From positions 1-36,259 of the forward strand of contig RAYE01000056.1 in the NCBI GenBank assembly GCA_003612285.1: a DNA stretch of 36,259 nucleotides. Direction: 5' to 3'. The notes under the pieces are model-generated. The model was not told where the DNA came from, searched no databases, and worked only from the letters and a program-made list of their open reading frames with translations. Positions 8,753 to 16,659 of this stretch are shown piece by piece (positions within the stretch are counted from its first letter, which is position 1; every line of letters starts with the position of its first letter). The position numbers were made by a program, and so were the translations under genes. The DNA is from a bacterium D16-51. Lineage in GTDB: Bacteria > Bacillota > Clostridia > Lachnospirales > Lachnospiraceae.

Positions 8753-9053
8753 CGCAAAAAGCTTAATTTGTTACCTATACAATAAAAAAAGTTAAAACAA
8801 TGTATTTTAATTCATGGAAAAGCATATAAAATTTGTTGTTTTCCACAAGGTATTTCTTAAGTATGCCTATATTTGTAAATATGTTAATAAAAATATAGCA
8901 TATTGTCAATTGCTTTTGAGGCATAGTATCTATAATTATTTTCATAAATGTTATAGCAATGCTTATGGATTACATATATTTAAAAAAACTATATTTTAGG
9001 ATAAATAGTTACAATACAACAGAAAGGAACGATACAAAAGAAGGGAGAACAAG

Positions 9054-10148
9054 ATGGCTGTTTACAAAGATGAGGCAAGAGGAACCTGGTATGCATCATT
9101 CCATTATTGCGATTGGACAGGGCAGAATAAAAGGAAACTGAAAAGAGGTTTTCGGACAAAACGTGAAGCGGTGCAGTGGGAGCAAAATTTCAGATTAAAG
9201 GAAGCTGCCAGCCTTGATATGACATTTGAGGCATTTATAGAGGAGTATACAAGAGACAGGAAAGCAAAATTGAAAAGAAGTACATGGGAAACAAAAGAGT
9301 ATATTATCAGGACAAGGCTGATGCCGTATTTTGCGGATAAGAAAATGAATAGCATAAGGCCAACTGATATTATCCATTGGCAGAATGAGATGATTGCATA
9401 CAGGGATGAAAAAGGAAAGCCATTTAAGCCAACCTATTTGAAAACACTGCAGGCTGAATTAAGCGCTATTTTTAACCATGCTATCCGTTTTTATGAGTTA
9501 AAAGATAATCCAGTAATTAAGGCAGGCCCGCTTGGTAAAGCAAAAGCAGACGAGATGCTTTTTTGGACAAAGGACGAATTTTTGAAATTTTTATATGCGG
9601 TAAGCAATAAGCCATTGTCGTATGTAGCGTTTCAGATTTTATATTGGTGTGGAATCCGGGAAGGTGAATTGTTGGCGTTAACATTAGGAGATTTTGATTT
9701 TAGCAGAAAAACAATGCATATTACAAAATCATATCAGAGGATTAAAGGGGAAGATGTGATTACGGACCCTAAAACCCCAAAAAGTGTCAGGGATGTTATT
9801 GTACCAGATTTTTTGTGTGAAGAAATCTGTGGTTACGCAAAGGAAAATGGATTTGCAAAGGAAGACAGGCTGTTTCCGGTTACAAAAAGTTATATGCATA
9901 AAGAAATGACAAGGGGTGCGGAAAAGTCAGGGGTAAAACGTATCCGGGTACATGATCTCCGGCACTCCCACGTATCACTTTTAATACATATGGGATTTTC
10001 GGCAGTTGCAATAGGAAAGCGAGTTGGGCATGAAAGCCAGGATATCACATTCCGTTATGCACATATGTTTCCAACAGAGCAGGAAGTTATGGCAGATATG
10101 TTAAACGATGCTTTTCAGAGTGCAAGTCTGTCGGAAGGGGCGTTATGA
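9054..10148 (+). CDS. Tyrosine recombinase / phage-type integrase
   Basis: This 364-residue protein has a short N-terminal arm-binding-like domain (AVYKDEARGTWYASFHYCDW, about 2-50), a SAM-like core-binding domain (about 60-160) and a C-terminal catalytic domain. The catalytic set is complete: Arg202 (GIREGE), His300 and Arg303 (HDLRHSH), His326 (GHES) and Tyr335 (FRYAHM). It should cut and rejoin DNA at specific sites through a Tyr-DNA intermediate. ATG 9054 follows GAAGGGAG. It resembles ICE and prophage integrases of Firmicutes, but no excisionase, relaxase or phage gene is nearby, so it is a lone gene. It sits between a 5'-truncated surface gene and a polysaccharide locus, and short repeats lie just upstream. 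It could be an invertase for surface variation or the leftover of an excised or decayed element. Confidence 0.9.
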   Translation: MAVYKDEARGTWYASFHYCDWTGQNKRKLKRGFRTKREAVQWEQNFRLKEAASLDMTFEAFIEEYTRDRKAKLKRSTWETKEYIIRTRLMPYFADKKMNSIRPTDIIHWQNEMIAYRDEKGKPFKPTYLKTLQAELSAIFNHAIRFYELKDNPVIKAGPLGKAKADEMLFWTKDEFLKFLYAVSNKPLSYVAFQILYWCGIREGELLALTLGDFDFSRKTMHITKSYQRIKGEDVITDPKTPKSVRDVIVPDFLCEEICGYAKENGFAKEDRLFPVTKSYMHKEMTRGAEKSGVKRIRVHDLRHSHVSLLIHMGFSAVAIGKRVGHESQDITFRYAHMFPTEQEVMADMLNDAFQSASLSEGAL

Positions 10149-10162
10149 GGAACTTTGCGCGG

Positions 10163-10263
10163 GTCAAATACCCTATCCCTCTGGGGCGAAACTTGCCAAG
10201 GAATCGAAGGTTCCTTTAAAGAAACCAGGTCATGCCTCGTTGCGCTGCAGCGGTGGATTTGAC
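10163..10263. repeat. Long imperfect palindrome, copy A
   Basis: It begins with GTCAAATACCCTATCCCT and ends with GCAGCGGTGGATTTGAC, with CTCTGGGGCGAA inside. It is a diverged version of copy B (10412-10493); the arms have accumulated mismatches. A GGAATCgaaGGTTCC hairpin lies within it (10200-10214). It is an intergenic repeat without coding capacity. Confidence 0.6.
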
Positions 10264-10292
10264 TTTTAAGCAGTTCCAAAGAATTTTAATAG

Positions 10293-10335
10293 AATAGGAC
10301 AGAACCAATGTTATGCGATTCTGTCCTATTTTTAT
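10293..10335 (+). terminator. Rho-independent terminator downstream of the recombinase
   Basis: AATAGGACAGAA (10293-10304) pairs perfectly with TTCTGTCCTATT (10319-10330) around a 14-nt loop and is followed by TTTATT. It is a good terminator for rightward transcription. Confidence 0.75.
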
Positions 10336-10372
10336 TCTCGCGTATGCAACGAGCCAAACGCAATGCTTGCAA

Positions 10373-10387
10373 GGAACTGAAAGTTCC
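10373..10387. repeat. GGAACTgaaAGTTCC mini-hairpin
   Basis: This is a 15-bp palindrome with 6-bp arms. The same arms are found in the MITE at 3258-3272 and, diverged, in copy A at 10200-10214, so a small hairpin module recurs in different repeats. Confidence 0.5.
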
Positions 10388-10411
10388 TTTGCACTTGGCG
10401 ACTGCGCGCGG

Positions 10412-10493
10412 GTCAAATACCCCGCCCCTCTGGGGCGAACAAGCTAAAGAGAAGTTAGGTCATGCCCCGTTGCTCTGCGGCGGGGTATTTGAC
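10412..10493. repeat. Long palindrome, copy B
   Basis: GTCAAATACCCCGC (10412-10425) and GCGGGGTATTTGAC (10480-10493) are perfect 14-bp inverted arms. The interior holds CCCCTCTGGGGCGAAC and CATGCCCCGTTGCTCTGCGGCG. It is a second copy of the element at 10163-10263, and both are preceded by GCGCGG. It could be a REP/MITE-like repeat or encode a structured RNA. Confidence 0.65.
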
Positions 10494-10535
10494 TCTGAAA
10501 ATATCAATGCTAAGGAACTGCTAAGGGGATATAGC

Positions 10536-12392
10536 TTACCCCTTATTGTATGCAATATTTTTGATATTTTTATCTGTTTTCAATACATGGTTAATGCCAA
10601 GGCCCATACCAGCCAGTGCAAAGAAAATCGGTGCGACAGTAATGCAGGAATCATTTGTCAGTCCCATAATCAGATAACCAATTATGCTTGTGAGGACCGC
10701 AACGCCGAATTTTGGAAGGTAGCCCTGGAAATCATTTTTCCAATAAATACGAAAACTGCTTATAACATACCAGCCGAAAAAGGCAAGGAATGCAAGAAGT
10801 GATAAAACACCGGTCTGAACAGCAATCTGCAGATATAGGCAGTGGGGTTTTGTAACCATTTGAGTTGCAAAGCCTGCATTGACCATGCTGACTCTGTCAT
10901 CATTAGGGAAAGCAATTACAAAAGTATCTGGTCCTGAACCAAGTAAAAAATATTCTTTTAGCAATGGAAAAGTCTTAGACCAGATATATCCACGGCCGCT
11001 TGCAAGACGTTCATGGGTTGCAAAATACCCAGTTGTTTCTGGATGTTTTGTCATTTTTACCAGTTTATTCCCAATCATAGAATAAAAAGAAGTATCGCCT
11101 TCTCTCATTATATTTGTGAAAAACCAGTTATAGCCTTCAATCTGTACAGTAAATCCATTAAATTGTTCTGAACGGATTGAACCAATCAGAAAAGGAAAAC
11201 GTTCATCCGAAACGCTGTAGTAGGATGTACTTTCGTCAAATGCACAGGAAATGGATGCTTTATTTTCATCAACCAGCGTAAATGAGTCATTACCAGCCTC
11301 ATCCTGTGTAACATAGAGGAAAAGTTGTGAGTCATTATACGTTATTGTTACATTATCATCATTTGTTTCGATACTTTTTAAAGCATGTTGAGTTTCAGGA
11401 ACGTCAAACATTTCTTTCAGGCGGTTTATTAAAATATCCTGATTCATCATATTTATAATAAAAAATGCAATGAATGCAACAGCAATAATAGTGATGCTGG
11501 TAACCCAGTTTTTAATAAATACCTTACGCATGCAGACAAGCATAACGATAAATGAAATGATTAAGGCAACAATTCCCGCGCGGGACTGTGATGCAAAAAG
11601 AATCAGCAGGAGAGCAGCAATTAATATCCCATAAATAAGGCGCTGCCAAATTTTTTTTGCAGTAAAAATTAAAGCAACTAAAATCGGGACAGTTAATGTT
11701 ACATAGAATCCGACATAATTTGGGTTATATACAGAAAGATATGGGCGTCCCAGTTCAAATTTGAAGTCCAGTTTTCCGCCTGTATAATCGGATGGGGTAA
11801 TTAATTTGCTGGCAAACTCTGTACGGAAAAAGTCGTGGGAAAATACTTGGGAAAGCCCCAGCAGCACCGTTAAAAGAATGCCAAGGATAAACCATTTCAT
11901 TGTACGCTGGATAGAATCTTCCGTCCGTAATACAAAAAAAGCGTAGTATGCAATTATGCAGTAGCCAATCAGCACCCATACCGATTCAAATTGGTCATAA
12001 ATTCCATGAAAAGAAAAATATGAATTTTCAGAAAGGAGTGCAGAAAATAGGGAAATGCCAGCATAAACTGCAAGGGGAATTAAGTTTTTCCACCATAAAA
12101 CTTTCTGTTCTTCAATAAAACAGAGATAAAGTAAAATCAATAGCATACAGCCGCATGCTATTAACACAAATACCATCTTATAATATAGGAAGAAATCGAT
12201 CATAGTTTCCGGGGCAGGAAAGTTAAATTCTTCAAGGTGTGTATTGTATTTATAATAATATGTGATTAAAGGGATAAATGCCAGTATAGCAATTAAAGGT
12301 GCCAGTACAAGTAATGGCTGCTTATCGCGGCGGTCTGCCTCCAGCTTTTTTTGCCGTTCTCTTTTCGATTTTTTTGTATCATAATTTGCCAT
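10536..12392 (-). CDS. O-antigen ligase / polymerase-family membrane protein
   Basis: This 618-residue polytopic protein has a basic N-terminus (KKSKRERQKKLEADRRDK, cytoplasmic) and about 11-12 hydrophobic segments. A region rich in SQSRAG (about 270) precedes a large extracytoplasmic loop of about 170 residues (from NRLKEMF to PETTGYF). The HERLASGRGYIWSKTFPLLKE.FLLGSGPDTF stretch is typical of the Wzy_C/O-antigen-ligase family (RG.iW...l.m...pllG.G.g.f). Such proteins transfer or polymerise lipid-linked glycans at the outer face of the membrane. ATG 12392 is preferred over 12404 because GAGG precedes it by about 7 bases. A TAAGGGG/CCCCTTA hairpin (10522-10545) overlaps the stop. It is divergent from the long operon and may act as ligase, with Wzy at 21386 as polymerase; this division is inference. 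Confidence 0.8.
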   Translation of the reverse strand: MANYDTKKSKRERQKKLEADRRDKQPLLVLAPLIAILAFIPLITYYYKYNTHLEEFNFPAPETMIDFFLYYKMVFVLIACGCMLLILLYLCFIEEQKVLWWKNLIPLAVYAGISLFSALLSENSYFSFHGIYDQFESVWVLIGYCIIAYYAFFVLRTEDSIQRTMKWFILGILLTVLLGLSQVFSHDFFRTEFASKLITPSDYTGGKLDFKFELGRPYLSVYNPNYVGFYVTLTVPILVALIFTAKKIWQRLIYGILIAALLLILFASQSRAGIVALIISFIVMLVCMRKVFIKNWVTSITIIAVAFIAFFIINMMNQDILINRLKEMFDVPETQHALKSIETNDDNVTITYNDSQLFLYVTQDEAGNDSFTLVDENKASISCAFDESTSYYSVSDERFPFLIGSIRSEQFNGFTVQIEGYNWFFTNIMREGDTSFYSMIGNKLVKMTKHPETTGYFATHERLASGRGYIWSKTFPLLKEYFLLGSGPDTFVIAFPNDDRVSMVNAGFATQMVTKPHCLYLQIAVQTGVLSLLAFLAFFGWYVISSFRIYWKNDFQGYLPKFGVAVLTSIIGYLIMGLTNDSCITVAPIFFALAGMGLGINHVLKTDKNIKNIAYNKG

Positions 12393-12745
12393 AGTAATCC
12401 TCATTTCTGCGCTGCTTTTAATTTCCCAGATTTTCTGAGGTTATGTACTAATACAATAAATATACTGCCAGGCAACGCGCGGGCCGTATATTTCGGACTT
12501 CTGCTTTTGAGGGCAGACAGCATAAAGGTACATAATGTTAAATTCCATAATAATTATACATGAATTACAATAAGAAGCAATAGGAAAAACAGCCTTTCCA
12601 GTCAATTTTAGGAAAAGAGCTAAAATTTTATGTGCAGGTACAACGATTTCAGCCTTTTTCAGAAATAGACCGTGAATAGTAAGTTTAGGTAACAATTTTT
12701 TGGCAAATATGCTAATAATTACTTGACAAAAGCTGAAAGCTGTGC

Positions 12746-12787
12746 TTGTTTTTATAAAAACGATATGCTATACTAACACATGTGTTA
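12746..12787 (+). promoter_or_regulatory. Sigma-A-type promoter with palindrome at the start site
   Basis: TTGTTT (12746-12751), a 17-bp spacer, and TATACT (12769-12774) preceded by TGC form an extended -10 promoter. The perfect 14-bp palindrome TAACACATGTGTTA (12774-12787) overlaps the end of the -10 and the expected start point (about 12781), a classical repressor position. A TTGACA at 12724-12729 lies too far upstream to pair with this -10. This is the likely main promoter of the polysaccharide operon. Confidence 0.65.
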
Positions 12788-13005
12788 CCTATGTTATTAA
12801 GTTTTAAGGAAGATTTTGAAGCGATTTGTAAGTACATTGTATTGGTAAGCCAGTATGCAGATGGTTTCCAAAAGGGGCCAGGTTTGGTACATAAGTATTA
12901 GGAAGCCAGTCTTTTGGAGAAATGGTGGTAAAAAAGAGATTAGCTGCTGGTTAACTTATAACTTAAAGTTATGTAAATTTATGTACTGAAAGAGGAGATA
13001 TTAAG
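12781..13005 (+). other. Long 5' leader of the polysaccharide operon
   Basis: About 225 nt separate the predicted start site from the first gene. I recognise no riboswitch or tRNA-like element and no gene. A TTATAACTTAAAGTTATG hairpin lies near 12956-12973, followed by the AGAGGAG ribosome binding site. The rest of 12393-12745 shows nothing beyond AT-rich sequence. The length allows for an RNA element such as an antitermination or attenuation site. Confidence 0.35.
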
Positions 13006-14424
13006 ATGAATCAGAACAGTTCTTGGAAGAAGACGGAAGAAGTTGAAATTAATTTGCTTGATTTGCTACAGAAGCTTATCCTGCAATGGAAGCCAATTTT
13101 AGCATGTGCAATAGTTTTTGCGTGCTTGCTTGGCGGCTATAAATATATGAGAGATAAAGGCACTGCTGAGACGGCAGACAATAGCGAATTTATCAAAGAG
13201 ATTGTTTTAACAGATGCAGAGCAGAAAAGTGTAAATACAGCAATAAAGCTTTCAGAGGAAATTGACGGGATAGAAGAGTATTTAAAGGATTCCGTGTTGA
13301 TGAACATTGACCCGTACCACAAGAACCGCGTGGTTTTGCTATACAGTATTGACGATGCTACTAAAAAAACAAAACAGAAAATTGTAGAGAGTTACCTGAA
13401 TTTTTTGGGTTCCGGCAGGATGCTTGATTATATTATAGAATCTGACAGCGAAAAATGGAATATGGATAAAAGTTATCTCGCAGAGCTTTTTTCAGCATAC
13501 CAGAGGTCAGATAACTCTTATCAGATTATTATGAATGACACAACGGCAGAAACCTTAATATATATAGAGACAACTGGCAAAGATGCAGAGATGGCAAAGG
13601 ATTTGGCAGCAGCGGTACAGGATGCATTAAAAGAGTATCATTCAACGGTAAAGGAATCTGCTGGTGAACATGTACTGACATTGCTTAGCAATGAAGAAAG
13701 TGTGCGGGCAGATAATGATATTGTAACAAGGAAACATGAGAGAAATACTACTTTAGCTTCAAACCTGACAACATTAAAAAACCTCACAGATGCTTTTAGT
13801 GAAGAACAGAAAGCTGTATATGAGAATGCAATTAAAAAAGAGGGTGAGAAGCAGAAAAAAGTTGTAAGCGCTGGCATTAGCAAAAAATATATATTGCTTG
13901 GCTTTATAGGAGGCATTTTTGTATATTGCTGTCTTTACGCCTGCTGGTATTTGTTGCGTGATACAATTAAGAGCATGGCAGAGCTAAAGGATCATTATAA
14001 CTTCCCATTTTATGGGGGGATTGTATTGAAAAAGGGAGCAAAAGGGAATGGACAGGATTTATCAGGAAGCCAGAAAGATGCATTTGAAAGAGAAAAGGCT
14101 CAGATGATGAACCGTGTCAGGCTTGCATGCCAGAAGCAGGGAGCTTCTATGATATGCCTTGCGACGGACTTTTCTTTAAACGAACAGGAAAAGGAGTGCT
14201 TGGACAGTGTATCAAAACAGCTTAAAGAATGGGGAATTAACACTGTTTTAGGCGAAAATATCAGTGGCAATATTTCTGTCTGGGATAAACTGACAGAGGC
14301 AGGGATTGTTCTTATGGTATATAAGATAGGGACTACTACACATCAGATGATAGATGAAGAAATGAACTTTTATCTGGAAAATGATATTGCTGTAATTGGT
14401 GCGGTTGCTTTAGAAAGCAAATAG
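13006..14424 (+). CDS. Wzz/CapA-like chain-length protein with degenerate BY-kinase-like tail
   Basis: This 472-residue protein is the first gene of the operon, with AGAGGAGATATTAAG before ATG 13006. EINLLDLLQKLILQWKPIL at residues 14-32 is the classic start of Wzz/YveK-type proteins, running into transmembrane helix 1 (about 31-49). An extracytoplasmic alpha-helical region follows (50-290), then helix 2 (about 295-317). The cytoplasmic tail (318-472) resembles a bacterial tyrosine kinase fold: MICLATDF (382-389) sits where the Walker A strand would be but lacks GxxxxGK, and GIVLMVYKIGTTTHQMIDEE...AVIGAVALES matches the 'aD.vilVv..g.T......ilG.VlN' end. It should control polymer length with Wzy. 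No separate CpsD-like kinase is seen in the window. Confidence 0.8.
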   Translation: MNQNSSWKKTEEVEINLLDLLQKLILQWKPILACAIVFACLLGGYKYMRDKGTAETADNSEFIKEIVLTDAEQKSVNTAIKLSEEIDGIEEYLKDSVLMNIDPYHKNRVVLLYSIDDATKKTKQKIVESYLNFLGSGRMLDYIIESDSEKWNMDKSYLAELFSAYQRSDNSYQIIMNDTTAETLIYIETTGKDAEMAKDLAAAVQDALKEYHSTVKESAGEHVLTLLSNEESVRADNDIVTRKHERNTTLASNLTTLKNLTDAFSEEQKAVYENAIKKEGEKQKKVVSAGISKKYILLGFIGGIFVYCCLYACWYLLRDTIKSMAELKDHYNFPFYGGIVLKKGAKGNGQDLSGSQKDAFEREKAQMMNRVRLACQKQGASMICLATDFSLNEQEKECLDSVSKQLKEWGINTVLGENISGNISVWDKLTEAGIVLMVYKIGTTTHQMIDEEMNFYLENDIAVIGAVALESK

Positions 14425-14493
14425 CAGACGGATAAAATAACTTGTGCTTTTAGCAGATAGTTTCTAAAGAACAGCAGAGAATATGTATAGGGA

Positions 14494-16413
14494 ATGGTGC
14501 ATAGGATGAATACAGGGGGAAAACAGGACAGGGAAAAAAGAATATGGCCAATGGAACTGGTAAATGATACGCCTCTCTGGGTAAGGGCAGTGATGCTTTT
14601 GCTGTTCGATGCCCTGGCAGTCTATTTATCCAGTTTTCTGGCTCTGGCAATCCGGTTTGAGTTTGATCTTTCAAAGATTGATACCATGTGTATTGATTCA
14701 GTTTATCGTTACCTGGTGGTAAATGTACTTTGTACGATTGTGGTATTTTATTTGTTTCGGTTATATACCAGCTTATGGAAATATGCCAGTGTACAGGAGC
14801 TTTGTAACATAGTTTTTGCGGTGGTAACCACAGGGGTTCTTCAGTTAATTGGTATGCATTTAATGCAGGGGGTAGTTCCCCGGAGCTATTATGTTCTGTA
14901 TATATTTTTGATGCTGTTTTTTGAGATCTGTATCCGATTCTGTTACCGTTTTTTTCGGTTTTTCCGAAATGAGTTTGGCTCGACGAGAAAGAGCACATCA
15001 AATGTTATGGTAATTGGTGCCGGGGATGCAGGCGCGGCTATTTTAAAAGAAATGTGCCTTAGTAAATATGTAACGCAGCAGGTACGCTGCTTTATTGATG
15101 ACAGCACAGCCAAGCAGGGGAAATATATACAGGGATGTCCGGTAGTCGGAGGGCATGATAAAATATTAGAAGCAGTTGAAGAATATCAGATTGAAAAGAT
15201 TATTATAGCCATCCCAACGGCAGCAAAAAAGACGATAAGAAAGTTAGTAGATATCTGTCAGCAGACGGATTGTGAAATACGGATTTTGCCAGGGACTTAT
15301 CAGTTGATTAATGGGGAGGTCAGCGTTTCACAGCTTCGGGAAGTCAGCATTGAAGATTTGCTTGGCAGAGACCAGATTCAGGTAAACCTGGAAGAAATAT
15401 TAGGTTATGTAAAAGGAGAGACGGTGCTGGTAACGGGCGGAGGCGGCTCCATTGGAAGTGAAATCTGCAGGCAGCTTGCAAAGCATGAGGTAGGCCGGCT
15501 TATCATTGTGGATATATACGAAAACAACGCATATGAAATCCAGCAGGAGTTAAAGCATGATTATCCAGAATTAAATCTGGAGGTGCTGATTGCATCTGTC
15601 CGGAACACAAACCGCATGAATATGATTATGGAAACATACCGTCCTGCTGTTGTGTACCATGCTGCAGCGCATAAGCATGTGCCATTGATGGAGGACAGTC
15701 CAAATGAGGCAATAAAAAATAATGTTTTTGGGACGTTCAAGACAGCTCAGGCAGCAGGAAGGAACGGCGTGAAGCGTTTCGTTTTGATATCCACTGACAA
15801 AGCAGTAAATCCTACGAATATTATGGGGGCGTCCAAACGCATTTGTGAAATGATTATCCAGACACTGAACAATCAGTATAAAACAGATTTTGTCGCAGTG
15901 CGTTTCGGAAATGTACTGGGAAGCAATGGCAGTGTTATTCCGCTTTTTAAAAGGCAGATTGCAGCAGGCGGGCCGGTGACAGTGACGCATCCGGATATTA
16001 TCCGCTATTTTATGACAATACCAGAGGCAGTATCTTTAGTGCTGCAGGCTGGCGCCTATGCGAAAGGCGGAGAAATCTTTGTCCTTGATATGGGAGAATC
16101 TGTTAAGATTTTAGACCTTGCTAAAAACTTAATCCGTTTGTCAGGATATAAGGTAGGGGAAGATATAGAGATTCATTTTACAGGATTGCGCCCAGGAGAA
16201 AAGCTTTACGAAGAACTTCTGATGGATGAAGAAGGGCTGCAGGATACAGAAAACCAGTTAATCCACATTGGAAAGCCAATTGACTTTGATGAAGAAAAAT
16301 TTTTGAACCAATTAGAAGAACTGGGCAATGCTACGAATAAAGACAGCCAGTCTATAAGAAGGATGGTTCAGAAGATTGTGCCGACATATGTGATAAAAAA
16401 AGATGATTTGTAG
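14494..16413 (+). CDS. Membrane-bound nucleotide-sugar 4,6-dehydratase (EpsC/CapD/PglF family)
   Basis: This protein of about 639 residues has four N-terminal transmembrane helices (about 27-150), a CoA-binding-like Rossmann domain (VMVIGAGDAG, 171-180) and a dehydratase Rossmann domain (VLVTGGGGSIGSE, 311-323). Catalytic STDK (433-436) and NPTNIMGASK (439-448) carry Met where ordinary SDR enzymes have Tyr, as in PglF and WbpM. The family converts UDP-GlcNAc to UDP-4-keto-6-deoxy-GlcNAc using bound NAD. With the aminotransferase at 17462 and sugar transferase at 18800 it resembles the EpsC-EpsN-EpsL route to bacillosamine-type sugars. The start is uncertain: ATG 14494 nearly touches AGGG; GTG 14497 or ATG 14506 are alternatives. 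A MITE-like element is inserted exactly at its stop codon. Confidence 0.9.
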   Translation: MVHRMNTGGKQDREKRIWPMELVNDTPLWVRAVMLLLFDALAVYLSSFLALAIRFEFDLSKIDTMCIDSVYRYLVVNVLCTIVVFYLFRLYTSLWKYASVQELCNIVFAVVTTGVLQLIGMHLMQGVVPRSYYVLYIFLMLFFEICIRFCYRFFRFFRNEFGSTRKSTSNVMVIGAGDAGAAILKEMCLSKYVTQQVRCFIDDSTAKQGKYIQGCPVVGGHDKILEAVEEYQIEKIIIAIPTAAKKTIRKLVDICQQTDCEIRILPGTYQLINGEVSVSQLREVSIEDLLGRDQIQVNLEEILGYVKGETVLVTGGGGSIGSEICRQLAKHEVGRLIIVDIYENNAYEIQQELKHDYPELNLEVLIASVRNTNRMNMIMETYRPAVVYHAAAHKHVPLMEDSPNEAIKNNVFGTFKTAQAAGRNGVKRFVLISTDKAVNPTNIMGASKRICEMIIQTLNNQYKTDFVAVRFGNVLGSNGSVIPLFKRQIAAGGPVTVTHPDIIRYFMTIPEAVSLVLQAGAYAKGGEIFVLDMGESVKILDLAKNLIRLSGYKVGEDIEIHFTGLRPGEKLYEELLMDEEGLQDTENQLIHIGKPIDFDEEKFLNQLEELGNATNKDSQSIRRMVQKIVPTYVIKKDDL

Positions 16414-16607
16414 TTACTATTCACAGCTGATTTCATAAAATAGAAAGACTCGTTGTGCTTGCACGCAAGAAGATGACTATTTTATGAAATTAGTGTGCAG
16501 GCTGTCCTAAACATCATAAGTAAAACATAAGCTGCCGGTTTTGCAGCGTCTGACGGCTTTGCCGGCAGGTTTTACGCATGATTGTTAGGACAGCCGTGAA
16601 TAGTAAC
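16413..16607. mobile_element. 195-bp MITE-like element with 12-bp inverted ends and 8-bp target duplication
   Basis: GTTACTATTCAC (16413-16424) and GTGAATAGTAAC (16596-16607) are perfect inverted ends. GATTTGTA flanks the element on both sides (16405-16412 and 16608-16615), a clear 8-bp target duplication. Inside are two further hairpins: TTTCATAAAATAG/CTATTTTATGAAA (16431-16443, 16477-16489) and GGCTGTCCTAA/TTAGGACAGCC (16500-16510, 16585-16595). There is no coding capacity. The insertion falls on the TAG stop of the dehydratase gene and recreates it. Confidence 0.8.
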
Positions 16608-16659
16608 GATTTGTAGGTTTTTTAATATATTTTATGTTAAGGATGTATAGGAGAAATCA

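Larger units (their letters stand above)
8403..9053. other. AT-rich non-coding stretch upstream of the recombinase
   Basis: No convincing gene lies here; small open frames have no ribosome binding sites or recognisable products. It holds two inverted pairs of GGTATCA repeats (8456-8473 and 8735-8752) and three TGTCG repeats at 10-bp spacing (8621-8645). Such iterated short sites in front of a tyrosine recombinase gene resemble arm-type or regulatory binding sites. The recombinase promoter must also lie here, but I could not choose one among many AT-rich hexamers. Confidence 0.5.

Noticed and set aside
8340-10300. Integrative element with attL and attR
   Set aside because: I looked for a duplicated core sequence around 8340-8400 and after the recombinase gene and found none in the window. 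No conjugation or phage genes are present.
10308-10802. Open frame of 164 codons on the plus strand
   Set aside because: It runs through a palindromic repeat and then antisense to the O-antigen-ligase-like gene; no protein family pattern was seen.
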